Position numbers and translations under genes: made by a program. DNA of 64,000 bases, taken from Alteromonas macleodii. GTDB lineage: Bacteria > Pseudomonadota > Gammaproteobacteria > Enterobacterales > Alteromonadaceae. Position 1 is the first letter of the stretch, and each line of letters begins with the position of its first letter. A model generated the notes under the pieces. That model did no database searches. It was not told the DNA's origin and was given only the letters and a program-made list of their open reading frames with translations. The stretch is from assembly GCF_903772925.1 (NCBI RefSeq), contig NZ_LR812090.1, positions 282,593-346,592 on the forward strand. Reading direction: 5' to 3'. Shown here one piece after another: positions 8,697-17,204 of this stretch.

Positions 8697-10490
8697 TTAG
8701 TCATGCGTTACATCAAGCGCATAGAAGGTCGCTTGAACATAATCATCCCCATCGCCCGTATTGTTTTGATTGTAAACGCCTGCTTTAAAGTACATGTAGT
8801 CATCTGCAACATCGTAGCCGCTATTACTCATATCCACTTCTTCAGTTAGCGTAGGTTTACCCTCGCGTAATATTTTAACAGTAAGGGTGTTGCCCGTTAC
8901 GTCAATTTCGTAGCTGAACACTTCATTTAGTGCAATGCCGTCGCTAGGTTCGCTTGCTGAGCTAGAGAGCGAACCAATCATTTCATACCATTGCTCGGCA
9001 TTGCCATTACCAGGCTCATGGGCAAAGTAAATCGAGCCTTTGTCATGCCCAGGTAGTTTTCTGTAGTAAAGGCGCACAGGCTCATCTGAATCTGCATGTA
9101 TCTGCCCTATGATTACACGACCTACTTGCCCGCTATCGCCCGTCGTGGTGACGTGATTAACAGCAACAGTAGCTTTCATATTACCATCAACGCCGCCAGC
9201 CGCATTTTGTGCAGAAGAGGGAGCAGAACTAAATACCCAATTGTTTTTATTAACGCCTTGCGTATCTATAGATGTGTCACCTGCCCGCAGCATTTCCCGA
9301 AGCTCAGAACGAGTATAGCTAGTGTTAGTTGATGTTTTATAACCATCTATTTCGCTTCTAAACGTCATTCCACCGTCGTTAGCCGTATAAAAGAAGCGAC
9401 TGTCTTCAAAACCTGCGTTAAGTTCGTCTTCTTTAATTGAATCTGCCTTTCCATTGCCATCATCGTCGGTTTGAATGCTTAGATACCAACGAGACAAATC
9501 GAAATTAGTTGACGGTGGCGCACTTGGATCTAATGACGGATTCGAAGTTGGCGGCGTAACAGTGCCACCTTCATAGACTTCAACTTCTGTGATATTCGTC
9601 CAAGTTGAATTTGCAGTGTTAGAAAAAGTTTTAATGCGAATTTGTTGAGCGGCAATATCATCGATATCAAACACTTCAATATTAGAAGTATTTCCACTGC
9701 TCACGTCATCAAATACTTTAGTCCACGAGCCGCTTGTGCCTGGGCGTGCGTATATTTCAAACGTGTATGCCTGCGTATCGCCTCGACCCCAGGCTATGCC
9801 AACTTCTGATACCGTAGTGGTTTCGTTAAGCTGAACCGTTAAATTCACCGGCGAGCCGCTACCTGCCCAACGTGATGAAAAGTCGGTATTACCGTCAATA
9901 ACATTGGTCGCAGGATAACTACCATGGCCGCTACCATCGTCAAACGCGGTATTAATTGAAACAGAGCTTCCAGCATTGTCCGTAGATGGTGAATCTGCGT
10001 CTGTTCGAGTTAGTTCCCATTGTTGGTTTACATTGTTATTACTAGAAGACCATAGATACAACGGCTGCTGACGTGCTGCGCCGTTCCCGCCGTCTATCGA
10101 ATAGCCAGAGGCGTTGCGCTTCTGGAAGCGATAAATTTCTGTACCGCTGATCACCTTTATTTTTTCCCAATGCTGATCGTAATTCGATGCATCACAAGGT
10201 TCTAAAGTTATAGCTTGGCCATTAGAGCCACCGCTACCACCGTCCCAACAAAGGTTTGTATCTTGTTTTTTATATGAGTAATAGCCATCTCCATGACTAA
10301 TCTGCACCCACTGCTGGTTAACATTGTTGAGATTCGTGTTCCATAAATAGGGTTGTTGTCCAACAACCGCTCCACCGTTTCCATCTATAGAAAACGCAGT
10401 GTTATTTTTTTCCATTACAAAGGTTGCTGCGTGTGCATTAGTAGCGGCTATAGCTAAAAATGCACACGGTAGGGTAAAGGCAACTTTCAT
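8697..10490 (-). CDS. Secreted PL7 alginate lyase with ricin-type and CBM32 domains
   Basis: A 597-residue exoenzyme that should cleave alginate, a brown-algal polysaccharide, by beta-elimination. Residues 1-21 are a signal peptide ending AHA. About 22-160 is a ricin-B/CBM13-like lectin with repeated NNVNQQW motifs, and about 170-305 is an F5/8C-type CBM32. A linker rich in Pro, Thr and Ser leads to the PL7 catalytic domain (about 325-597). The catalytic signatures are RSELREM (near 394), QIH (Gln463, His465) and YFKAGVYNQ (near 566). A strong terminator follows the gene, and palindromic putative operators lie upstream. It is not in a visible alginate operon. Part of its CBM32 is copied at 14150-14424. 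Confidence 0.9.
   Translation of the reverse strand: MKVAFTLPCAFLAIAATNAHAATFVMEKNNTAFSIDGNGGAVVGQQPYLWNTNLNNVNQQWVQISHGDGYYSYKKQDTNLCWDGGSGGSNGQAITLEPCDASNYDQHWEKIKVISGTEIYRFQKRNASGYSIDGGNGAARQQPLYLWSSSNNNVNQQWELTRTDADSPSTDNAGSSVSINTAFDDGSGHGSYPATNVIDGNTDFSSRWAGSGSPVNLTVQLNETTTVSEVGIAWGRGDTQAYTFEIYARPGTSGSWTKVFDDVSSGNTSNIEVFDIDDIAAQQIRIKTFSNTANSTWTNITEVEVYEGGTVTPPTSNPSLDPSAPPSTNFDLSRWYLSIQTDDDGNGKADSIKEDELNAGFEDSRFFYTANDGGMTFRSEIDGYKTSTNTSYTRSELREMLRAGDTSIDTQGVNKNNWVFSSAPSSAQNAAGGVDGNMKATVAVNHVTTTGDSGQVGRVIIGQIHADSDEPVRLYYRKLPGHDKGSIYFAHEPGNGNAEQWYEMIGSLSSSASEPSDGIALNEVFSYEIDVTGNTLTVKILREGKPTLTEEVDMSNSGYDVADDYMYFKAGVYNQNNTGDGDDYVQATFYALDVTHD
9697..9971 (-). repeat. CBM32-coding segment, source copy of a 275-bp direct repeat
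   Basis: This part of the lyase gene aligns without gaps to 14150-14424, in the same orientation and at a constant offset of 4453 bases. By eye there are about ten mismatches, most of them in the first 45 bases; a central stretch of about 150 bases is identical. Confidence 0.93.
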
Positions 10491-10521
10491 TATAAAATCC
10501 TTACTTAATTATCAAAAGGTA

Positions 10522-10557
10522 TAACCAATTTAATACCAATTTGTATAAAATTGGTTA
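10522..10557. promoter_or_regulatory. Inverted repeat upstream of the alginate lyase
   Basis: TAACCAATTT at 10522-10531 and AAATTGGTTA at 10548-10557 are perfect 10-bp arms separated by 16 bases, ending about 30 bases before the start codon. A related half-site, TACCAATTT, lies in the spacer. The position suits a repressor operator. The regulator is unknown. Confidence 0.5.
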
Positions 10558-10677
10558 ACATAATGTAAGTGCATATTTGGAATAGATCAAAACAACAATG
10601 ATATTTATTTTTATTATCACGTATAAATAAATGAAAATGTTGATTATTTTTATCTTGTCATATTTCTATTAAAATTT

Positions 10678-10692
10678 ATTGGTATTACCAAT
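10678..10692. promoter_or_regulatory. Palindrome ATTGGTATTACCAAT, putative regulator site
   Basis: A perfect 7-1-7 palindrome in the intergenic region between the lyase start and the MFS gene stop. Sites of the TTGGTA-n-TACCAA type are typical of GntR/FadR-family repressors, which control alginate genes in several marine bacteria. The assignment to such a regulator is inference. Confidence 0.5.
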
Positions 10693-10704
10693 TGAAGTCT
10701 AGTT

Positions 10705-11859
10705 CTATCGATTAATAGTAAGGCTTATGAGCAAAACACCACACGCAATCGTTGAAACACCGTTCCACCCAAATTGAGAATAAAGCTTCACACCGGCAGA
10801 TGAGCCTACAGCGCCGCCAATGTAATAGCCCAGCATATATATACTGTTCACACGACTTTGTGCTTGTGCATCTATGGAAAACACTCTGACTTGATTGGCA
10901 ACTTGGGCGCTAAACACCCCAAAATCGATAAGTACGATACTGGCGACCAGCCTCCAAAGCATGTTCTGGGTAAAAACTGAAAGGGCAAACCCTGCGATGA
11001 TAACTAACACTGAATAGGAAACGCTTTGTGCTGCACCCAATTTATTTACCCATCTACCCGCTAATTTGGCACCTGCGACACCGGCTAAAGCGACTATGCC
11101 GAACATACCTGCTTGTTGGGCATTAAAATAGAAGGGACCTTCGCTTACGTGTAGTGCTAATGTAGCCCATAATGCGTTAAAAGCAGCAAACCAAATCATG
11201 CCAGTATAGGTAGCCTTTCGAAGTGTCTTATATTTCTTAAAAAGTTGTAGCAAGCTTTTTAGTAGCGACGTATACGACATAGAAAGGTTAGGCTTTTGAT
11301 TGGGCAAAATGAGATACAGCATTAGGCCAACTAATCCAGCCAGAAGCGCAGACATTACGAAAACCGCGCGCCACCCGAAGTGAGTCGCTATAGTGCCGCT
11401 AATGGTACGAGAGAGCAAAATGCCTACGGTAAGCCCCGTCATAACGGTAGCAATGGCAGGCCCTTTTTTATCACCACTCATCATCGACGCCACTAAGGGA
11501 ATAATCTGCTGAGTAATATTGGCACTTAAGCCAATTAACACGCACGCTACACCAAGCATCATGACATGACTTGAAACAGATGCGGCGCTCGCTCCAATAA
11601 TAAGCAATACCGAGAGCACCCCAATGATTTTTCGCCTTGCTAAGACATCGCCTAAAGGTGATATGAAAATGATCGCTATGGCATATCCTATTTGCGCAAG
11701 AGCGGGAATGGTGCCAAGTGCGCTTTCTTTAACTCCTAGGCTTTCGCCTATTAGAGGCAGTATAGGCTGTGTGTAGTAAAGGTTTGCTGCAGTAGCGGCA
11801 ACAGCGCATGCTAAAAGAAAAAGCTGTTTTTTTGTGAGTTCTGAAAAAGAGGGCTGCAA
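10705..11859 (-). CDS. MFS transporter, drug/sugar efflux type
   Basis: A 384-residue inner-membrane protein with about 12 hydrophobic segments. The N-terminal half begins FLLACAVAATAANLYYTQPILPLIGESLGV, seen here as LYYTQPILPLI, a pattern typical of the YgaY/AraJ-like MFS group. A loop motif GDVLARRKIIG after TM2 corresponds to the MFS signature GDxxxRR. It lies downstream of a LysR regulator on the same strand, separated by about 100 bases. Proton-coupled efflux is the usual role, and the substrate cannot be read. Confidence 0.83.
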   Translation of the reverse strand: MQPSFSELTKKQLFLLACAVAATAANLYYTQPILPLIGESLGVKESALGTIPALAQIGYAIAIIFISPLGDVLARRKIIGVLSVLLIIGASAASVSSHVMMLGVACVLIGLSANITQQIIPLVASMMSGDKKGPAIATVMTGLTVGILLSRTISGTIATHFGWRAVFVMSALLAGLVGLMLYLILPNQKPNLSMSYTSLLKSLLQLFKKYKTLRKATYTGMIWFAAFNALWATLALHVSEGPFYFNAQQAGMFGIVALAGVAGAKLAGRWVNKLGAAQSVSYSVLVIIAGFALSVFTQNMLWRLVASIVLIDFGVFSAQVANQVRVFSIDAQAQSRVNSIYMLGYYIGGAVGSSAGVKLYSQFGWNGVSTIACGVLLISLTINR

Positions 11860-11963
11860 GACAATCTCCCGTATCCTATTGATAGAAAAATTGTACGTGC
11901 CTTCAATTTATACTAGAAATGATATTATTGTGGATGACTTATCTTATAAATGCATAGATATGG

Positions 11964-12857
11964 TTATAGCCTAAATATATCTTCGTTCTCTTTGTACCAA
12001 GTTAACCAAGCGTTGGTAGTAGCCGATGCTTGGGTAGACCAATGCATACAGAGTTCTACATTCATGCCCGGATTTAAAGGAATAAATTTGCAGCCATTTG
12101 TTTGTAAGTTTTGTATACAGCTAGGAGCGAGTGCAACACAATTGCTACTGGCCACTTCTGTTAACAAAGCCTGCATGGAATGAGGTTCACTTACTACATT
12201 TACACTTAAATTTCTTTCGTGAAACAAAGCCATAATGTTATCGAACTGATTGGTAGCGTGGGCTCGGGAAAACAATATTAGCGGATACTTTCCAGCCATA
12301 TCTGGTGAAATTTCACTTAATGTGTGTAGTTCGTGTTTATCTGAAACTACAACTTGTATTGGATCGTAAGCCACCCGCTTTTCTTCGAGTAGTGGTTTGT
12401 AAGCATCAGGAATGGGACGGGAAAAGCCAATATCAATGGCGTTTTCGCTAAGGGCCTGAAGTTGTTCGGCGACAGTCATTTCAATAATTTTTACTTTTAC
12501 ATTTTCATGTTGCTTTGAAAACTGCCGCAACATGTCTGGCAAAAAGTGAGCGCATGCAGAACTAAGGTAACCAATTCTCAATAGACCTTTGTGGCCGCTT
12601 TGTATTAATTTCGCATCTTCTTTTGCGTCACGACAGTGTTTAACAATAGCTTGCGCATGTAGCAGGAAATTTTCCCCCGCCTCAGTTAGCTCCACGGTGC
12701 GTGTATTGCGTAACAGCAAAGTAACCTCTAAATCTTCTTCTAGCGCGTTAATGTGGCGGCTTATTGCACTTTGCACTGTGTGTAGCCGAGCAGCCGCGGT
12801 TGAAAAACTCTTGCATTGTGCGACTTCAATAAAGGTTTTCAGGTGCTTGAAGTTCAT
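11964..12857 (-). CDS. LysR-family transcriptional regulator
   Basis: A 297-residue regulator. The N-terminal winged helix-turn-helix is MNFKHLKTFIEVAQCKSFSTAAARLHTVQSAISRHINALE, here noted as SFSTAAARLHTVQSAISRHI, and the rest is an effector-binding domain. It is divergent from an MFS gene at 12962 across 104 bases and upstream of another MFS gene on its own strand. In the usual LysR arrangement it would control the divergent transporter and possibly both. Its effector is unknown. Confidence 0.88.
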   Translation of the reverse strand: MNFKHLKTFIEVAQCKSFSTAAARLHTVQSAISRHINALEEDLEVTLLLRNTRTVELTEAGENFLLHAQAIVKHCRDAKEDAKLIQSGHKGLLRIGYLSSACAHFLPDMLRQFSKQHENVKVKIIEMTVAEQLQALSENAIDIGFSRPIPDAYKPLLEEKRVAYDPIQVVVSDKHELHTLSEISPDMAGKYPLILFSRAHATNQFDNIMALFHERNLSVNVVSEPHSMQALLTEVASSNCVALAPSCIQNLQTNGCKFIPLNPGMNVELCMHWSTQASATTNAWLTWYKENEDIFRL

Positions 12858-12961
12858 GATTTATGCCATTTAGAGATTAGTGAGGTTGAATAATATCATT
12901 TAAAGGATTGCTAGCAAGGCGTTAGCATTGCTGAACAGTTTAACTAGCAAGAGAGCACTTT

Positions 12962-14146
12962 ATGAATACCTCTAATAACCTTTCGCGCACCGGTGAGTTT
13001 ACATTGCTCTTATGCGCCACCCTTACAATTATGGTTGGGGCAGCTGTTGCACCGGGGCTGATTGCTATCGCAAAAGGGCTACAATTTACTCAATACCCAT
13101 CGTTACTCATCACGCTGCCTGCACTTGGAGCTATCATTTTCGCTCCGCTTTTTGGGCGATGGATAGATAAACACGGGGCAAGAAAAACGCTGTTATTAAG
13201 CTTATGGAGCTACTGCGTGCTAGGCCTATCTGTTGTGTTGCTTAGCAGTGAAATTCTTATTGCTGCAAATCGCATAGTATTAGGCGGGTTTGCTGCCGGT
13301 GTTATGGCTGCAGGAACGGCGCTGATATCTCAATGGTACACAGGGGAAGCGCGCTTAAAAATGATTGCCAAGCAAGGAATGGCTATCGAGCTCGGTGGCG
13401 TAATCTTTCTTTTTATTGGAGGGATACTAGCGCAGGCTCATTGGAAGGCGGCGTTTTTACTGTACGGCATTGCAGCAGTATGCGCACTACTAGTTGTTTT
13501 TTCCATACCGAGTAATCAAAAAATATTAACGTCGAGAAATCGCACTAGTGATCATAAAGCGAAAGACGTTGTGTCCAGTTTTTCTGGTATCAAATCCATT
13601 CTTAGCTTTGCTGTATGCGCGATGGCGCTATTTTTCAGTATGGTTGTCTCTTTACCTCAACACCTTGAAGCGCTTGACTACTCGGAAGCGCATATCGGTT
13701 ACATATTGTCGTATATATCACTGGTTGCTGTGGTTGCAGCTTCGTTATTGCCTAGGTTTGTTAAAGCGATAAAAGAGAAAAGAACACTTTCGCTTTCATT
13801 TCTTTGCTTTGGCGCAGCGTTGTTCGTTTTCGGGAGTTTTAGTGAAATACAGGCAATAATGCTAGCTGCGACGTTCGCGGGTACAGGCTTTGGCCTATCA
13901 ATACCACTACTCAATCATGCGACTGTAGAAATAAGCCAAGAGGAAAATAGAGGTAAGAATCTCTCGTTCTTTGCGATGGCAGTCTTCGCTGGACAATTTT
14001 TCACGTCGATTATCGACTTTCTCCCTGTAAACCTAAACCTGGTGTTTTTTATTTTCTCAGCAGTGGCAGTGTGCATATCTATTGGCGCTTTCTCATCAAC
14101 ACTATTTTCAACACTTCTTAGCAAGTTAGATACAAATAGCGACTAA
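12962..14146 (+). CDS. MFS transporter divergent from the LysR gene
   Basis: A 394-residue membrane protein with about 12 hydrophobic helices and the MFS loop FGRWIDKHGARKTLL after TM2. GAGAG lies upstream of the ATG. It is not a close relative of the MFS protein at 10705-11859. Its last four bases overlap the minus-strand CBM32 fragment, so the C-terminal end lies right at a recombination scar. The closing residues TLLSKLDTNSD look natural, but a small change at the end cannot be excluded. Confidence 0.82.
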   Translation: MNTSNNLSRTGEFTLLLCATLTIMVGAAVAPGLIAIAKGLQFTQYPSLLITLPALGAIIFAPLFGRWIDKHGARKTLLLSLWSYCVLGLSVVLLSSEILIAANRIVLGGFAAGVMAAGTALISQWYTGEARLKMIAKQGMAIELGGVIFLFIGGILAQAHWKAAFLLYGIAAVCALLVVFSIPSNQKILTSRNRTSDHKAKDVVSSFSGIKSILSFAVCAMALFFSMVVSLPQHLEALDYSEAHIGYILSYISLVAVVAASLLPRFVKAIKEKRTLSLSFLCFGAALFVFGSFSEIQAIMLAATFAGTGFGLSIPLLNHATVEISQEENRGKNLSFFAMAVFAGQFFTSIIDFLPVNLNLVFFIFSAVAVCISIGAFSSTLFSTLLSKLDTNSD

Positions 14147-14436
14147 AACCTGCTCACATCATCAAAGACTTTCGTCCAAGAGCCGCTAGTTCTTGGGCGT
14201 GCGTATATTTCAAACGTGTATGCCTGCGTATCGCCTCGACCCCAGGCTATGCCAACTTCTGATACCTTAGTGGTTTCGTTAAGCTGAACCGTTAAATTCA
14301 CCGGCGAGCCGCTACCTGCCCAACGTGATGAAAAGTCGGTATTACCGTCAATAACATTGGTCGCAGGATAACTACCATGACCGCTACCATCGTCAAACGC
14401 GGTATTAATTGAAACAGAGTTTCCGCTTAAGGGCAT
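14143..14436 (-). pseudogene. Displaced CBM32 fragment of the alginate lyase
   Basis: A 97-codon open frame almost identical to residues about 174-265 of the lyase at 8697-10490. It has no signal peptide, no catalytic domain and a domain cut short at DDVS, where it runs into the end of the MFS gene. The N-terminal MPLSGN is not homologous to the lyase. It is best read as a non-functional copy left by recombination. Expression as a free lectin-like fragment is unlikely, because the beta-sandwich is incomplete. Confidence 0.85.
14150..14424 (-). repeat. CBM32-coding segment, second copy of the 275-bp direct repeat
   Basis: Gap-free match to 9697-9971. Homology stops abruptly on both sides, with no flanking insertion sequence and no obvious target-site duplication. 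Confidence 0.93.
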
Positions 14437-14608
14437 ACGAAAGGGTACTTAACTTAGCGAGTGGTGCACTTGTTGATTTTTAATCTAAGTAATTTCATGC
14501 ACTTAATCGTTGAGGTTTGATTTAATGCGTTTTGCGTTTTGCATGGGCTACGACTAGGCTTTAGTTGTGGACTTTCACAATTTAGATTAAGAGGGAGTTT
14601 TAATTATA
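14437..14608. other. Intergenic region before the orphan secreted protein
   Basis: No gene is visible. It contains TTAATCTAA at 14480-14488 and its inverse TTAGATTAA at 14582-14590, and GAGGGAG near 14591 as a possible ribosome binding site for the next gene, although its spacing to the ATG is long. Confidence 0.5.
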
Positions 14609-15118
14609 ATGCCAAAGTATATTCATAATTTTCTATCATTGAATAAATGCCATCGAGCACGTTCGAAGCCGCCAAAAGTCGTCAAATTAGGTACTTATGT
14701 ATCACTCTTCGTTGTTTCATTTATTGCATTTCCTGGTTCCACTTTAGCAAAAACGGTTTGTAGTACTGAAGTTGTAGAAGAAAAAGGCACCCCTACTCTT
14801 AGTTCTGGGCTGATTGATGCAATGTATGAAGCAATTAGCACTAACACTTTTGACCTTGACGAACCTTATACTTTGATAAGTAAGAAACATTTCTGTATGG
14901 GTGCAGGAGAGTCTAATAAAGGAGCTGAAAGTTCTCTTGAAACTCTTAACAGTGTCCCAAATCCTGACCCAGCACCGAAAGAAGGTGATAAGCAAACAGT
15001 CAAGCAGACTAAAGCTGATGGAAGCAGGGAGTGGACTTATACTTATGTGAATGGAGTTTGGGTATTGACTGGATACAAATACACACCTTTGCCTGATGCT
15101 GATAGTCTGGATCCATAA
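14609..15118 (+). CDS. Orphan secreted protein, unknown function
   Basis: A 169-residue protein. A basic N-terminus of about 27 residues precedes a hydrophobic stretch GTYVSLFVVSFIAFPGSTLA that ends in a plausible signal peptidase site (TLA-K). The mature part has two cysteines, a Pro/Lys-rich middle (NPDPAPKEGDKQ) and a Tyr/Trp-rich end (REWTYTYVNGVWVLTGYKY). I do not recognise a family. It is more AT-rich than the core genes and sits among recombination remnants, which suggests acquired DNA. The gene has no operon partners. Confidence 0.55.
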   Translation: MPKYIHNFLSLNKCHRARSKPPKVVKLGTYVSLFVVSFIAFPGSTLAKTVCSTEVVEEKGTPTLSSGLIDAMYEAISTNTFDLDEPYTLISKKHFCMGAGESNKGAESSLETLNSVPNPDPAPKEGDKQTVKQTKADGSREWTYTYVNGVWVLTGYKYTPLPDADSLDP

Positions 15119-15517
15119 TTGACCAGCCTCATATAAATAGATCCCCAAGCGCAACGACATCTGTACCAAACTTACAAACTCTTGAAGCGAAGACACATAG
15201 AACTGTGCTTTTAGTGGCTTTTTAACGCCAGTCCGAAGTATCTGAACCGCTTTCGTACCTAAACTATTATCTGCACTAATTTCAGACTCCTCACAGTCTC
15301 CAATAACCCGTACTTCATTCGTAGCTGGCTTATATTTTTCAACCATATAGTCCAAAGGCTTACGTCAAAAAGCCAGACGCATTTCTTTACTTAAAGAGGG
15401 AGTTAAATCGTTACGCTTATCTGACTCGATGGCATTGAATAGAGGTAACAATATGCCTTCACCTACACTATTGTTCGGTGCTAAGCACCTTTCGAAATCA
15501 AAAATTAATAATGGCAT
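15119..15517 (-). pseudogene. Decayed minus-strand reading frame with an in-frame stop
   Basis: From an ATG at 15517 the minus strand reads MPLLIFDFERCLAPNN, continues to SLSKEMRLAF, meets a TGA at 15365-15367, and then continues in the same frame as RKPLDYMVEKYKPATNE and VRVIGDCEESEISADNS up to about 15119. Both parts have protein-like composition, and there is no other stop in about 400 bases. I read this as an old gene broken by one nonsense codon. The family is not recognised. The open frame goes on antisense to the secreted protein gene, but there it looks like a shadow. Confidence 0.35.
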
Positions 15518-15523
15518 GTATGG

Positions 15524-15724
15524 CTAAATTACTGGGGAGTGGCGTGTGTCATAGGCACACTTGAATGTTTCAATTTCAGAAAGAGCACCCTGCATAGTCG
15601 CGCACTTGACGCATAGTGGAACGAAGCCAAGTACTCTGAAAACAAGCCTGATAAGAACTAGTTTGCGCTTTTTAGACGCAGTTAAAGCCAAAGAGCGCTT
15701 TTTTTTAATAAAAAACTTATGCAT
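15524..15724 (-). CDS. Possible small basic protein or gene remnant
   Basis: A 66-residue frame, MHKFFIKKKRSLALTASKKR followed by a hydrophobic stretch with three cysteines, lies just upstream of and co-directional with the broken frame at 15517. The short spacing suggests that both once belonged to one unit. There is no strong ribosome binding site. Its reality is uncertain. Confidence 0.25.
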   Translation of the reverse strand: MHKFFIKKKRSLALTASKKRKLVLIRLVFRVLGFVPLCVKCATMQGALSEIETFKCAYDTRHSPVI

Positions 15725-15785
15725 GTTCTTGCCTACTTTTCAAAATGGGTACTACGCTTATCTCATGTGTGCAAAGTCAGTTAAT

Positions 15786-15822
15786 CATAACGTTGTTACC
15801 CAGCTTGGCTAACATCGTTATG
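15786..15822. repeat. 37-bp imperfect palindrome upstream of the first che cluster
   Basis: CATAACGTTGTTACCCA (15786-15802) and TGGCTAACATCGTTATG (15806-15822) pair at 15 of 17 positions around a 3-base centre. No T run follows, so it is not a classical terminator. A recombination-type site or an operator is possible. Confidence 0.6.
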
Positions 15823-15963
15823 TTGCCTTTGCGCTAGGCTTTTTGCCCACTGGCGCTCAAATTGTGTGCCCAGCGCTTTGTAATTCGTGAACCAAGTAAC
15901 GTGCTTAATTATGAAAGAGTACTGTTGAATTTAAGTCGCAGTGTTTTTTCAAGGAGAGTTTTT

Positions 15964-17148
15964 TTGTCATCTAGTAACTTACCCTCAATACAGCAAGGGG
16001 CTTTAAAGAGCATATATGTACTTTGTGTAGTAGGCATAGCTGCTTCTTGGGCTTTGTTCTTTTTTGTGTCCGCGCTCACAGCGCTTGCGGTACTAACAGG
16101 CGTAGTTGTCTTTAGTGCTTTCGCTTATAGCAAAAGTGCGGATGAAGTTGACGAGATCTATCCAAATAACGACTCCATAGGGCAAAGCGAACAAGCGGGT
16201 AGTGCTGATATCAAAAAAGCGAGCGATGAGCTTGCTCTGTCTTTAAGCACATGCGACAGCAATTTATCGTCCATCAAGTCTACCCAAGATGACGCCGTTG
16301 AAACTTTATCCAATGCCTTTAGCAGCTTAAAAGCCCTTGTTGCACAGCAAATTCAATGCATTGACGCGTTATTGAGCGTTGATAGTGCGCAAACACAATC
16401 ATATTCAGAACGCATGCGAACGTTCGCACAAGAAACTGACGGAACCTTAACCGAATTTATCGATTCAACCGAGCAAATGTCCTCTTCAACAAAGCACCTT
16501 ATGGAACAAGTCCAAACTATCCAACAGGCCATGCCTACGGTTATTGACGCGCTTAGCGGCATTGATGATATCGCCGCGCAAACCAACTTATTGGCTCTAA
16601 ATGCTGCGATAGAAGCGGCAAGGGCAGGCGAAGCAGGTCGAGGTTTTGCGGTTGTAGCTGATGAAGTACGCGCATTATCAACCCGCTCTACACAATTTAG
16701 TGACGTGATTAAAACCCAAGTTGAGAACATTCGTAGTTTGGTAGACAAACTCACCGACACAGCAGAATTTGTAGCCTCGCAAGATATATCTCAGGTTGTT
16801 AATGCTAAATCACACATTAGTGATCAACTGGCCGAAATCATTAGAAAAGCAGAAGCGGATCTTGTAACTACAAAACAGATTGAAGATATAGGTTCACAGC
16901 TTGATGAGTCGATAAACGCAGCTATTCGAGGTATGCAATTTGGCGATATAAATGGCCAGCATATTCAATATACCCAAGACATGATTTCGTTCATTAAAGA
17001 ACAGTTGGCAACGTTAGATGCCAGCAATATTGAGCGTTTTGTCAGCGCATTAAATGAGTACCAAAAAGGGCTCGCTGCGAAAGGTAAAAATGATCACAAC
17101 CCGGTGTCTGCAACCTCTATGGACGCTGGAGAAGTTGAATTGTTCTAA
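15964..17148 (+). CDS. Membrane MCP-like protein with CheZ-like motif (che cluster 1)
   Basis: A 395-residue protein. The TTG start at 15964 is chosen because AAGGAGA lies at 15951-15957, seven bases before it; the longer open frame from 15862 lacks such a site. Two hydrophobic segments within about residues 12-60 leave no room for a periplasmic sensor. The cytoplasmic part has an MCP hairpin tip ([35 protein letters not shown]) for CheA/CheW contact. Near the end is [10 protein letters not shown], with Asp328 and Gln332, matching the CheZ catalytic pattern FxDLTGQxI. The tail [16 protein letters not shown] is shared with the paralogue at 25970. It stands directly before cheY. A CheY phosphatase role is inferred. 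Confidence 0.75.
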   Translation: MSSSNLPSIQQGALKSIYVLCVVGIAASWALFFFVSALTALAVLTGVVVFSAFAYSKSADEVDEIYPNNDSIGQSEQAGSADIKKASDELALSLSTCDSNLSSIKSTQDDAVETLSNAFSSLKALVAQQIQCIDALLSVDSAQTQSYSERMRTFAQETDGTLTEFIDSTEQMSSSTKHLMEQVQTIQQAMPTVIDALSGIDDIAAQTNLLALNAAIEAARAGEAGRGFAVVADEVRALSTRSTQFSDVIKTQVENIRSLVDKLTDTAEFVASQDISQVVNAKSHISDQLAEIIRKAEADLVTTKQIEDIGSQLDESINAAIRGMQFGDINGQHIQYTQDMISFIKEQLATLDASNIERFVSALNEYQKGLAAKGKNDHNPVSATSMDAGEVELF

Positions 17149-17204
17149 GCTAAGAAAGGACAGGAAGCACTGTCAGTAATGACATATTTTGGAGAAGTGA
17201 GCAT

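Noticed and set aside
14744..15118. Minus-strand open frame antisense to the secreted protein gene
   Set aside because: This part of the 203-codon frame has Ser/Phe/Ile-rich shadow composition and is fully explained by the plus-strand gene. Only the part beyond 15119 was kept, as a possible remnant.
15786..15822. Integron attC site
   Set aside because: The palindrome has GTTA/TAAC elements but no proper core GTTRRRY, and there is no integrase gene or cassette array.
15851..15866. Sigma-54-like sequence TGGCGCTCAAATTGTG before the first che operon
   Set aside because: The -24 half fits but the -12 half lacks the required GC, so it is not supported.
15862..15963. N-terminal extension of the first MCP-like gene from a TTG at 15862
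   Set aside because: No ribosome binding site is present there. A strong AAGGAGA stands seven bases before the TTG at 15964, and the paralogue has no such extension.
16353..16760. 135-codon minus-strand frame inside the first MCP-like gene
   Set aside because: It is antisense to the conserved signalling domain, and the same pattern recurs antisense to every MCP in the window, as expected from codon bias.
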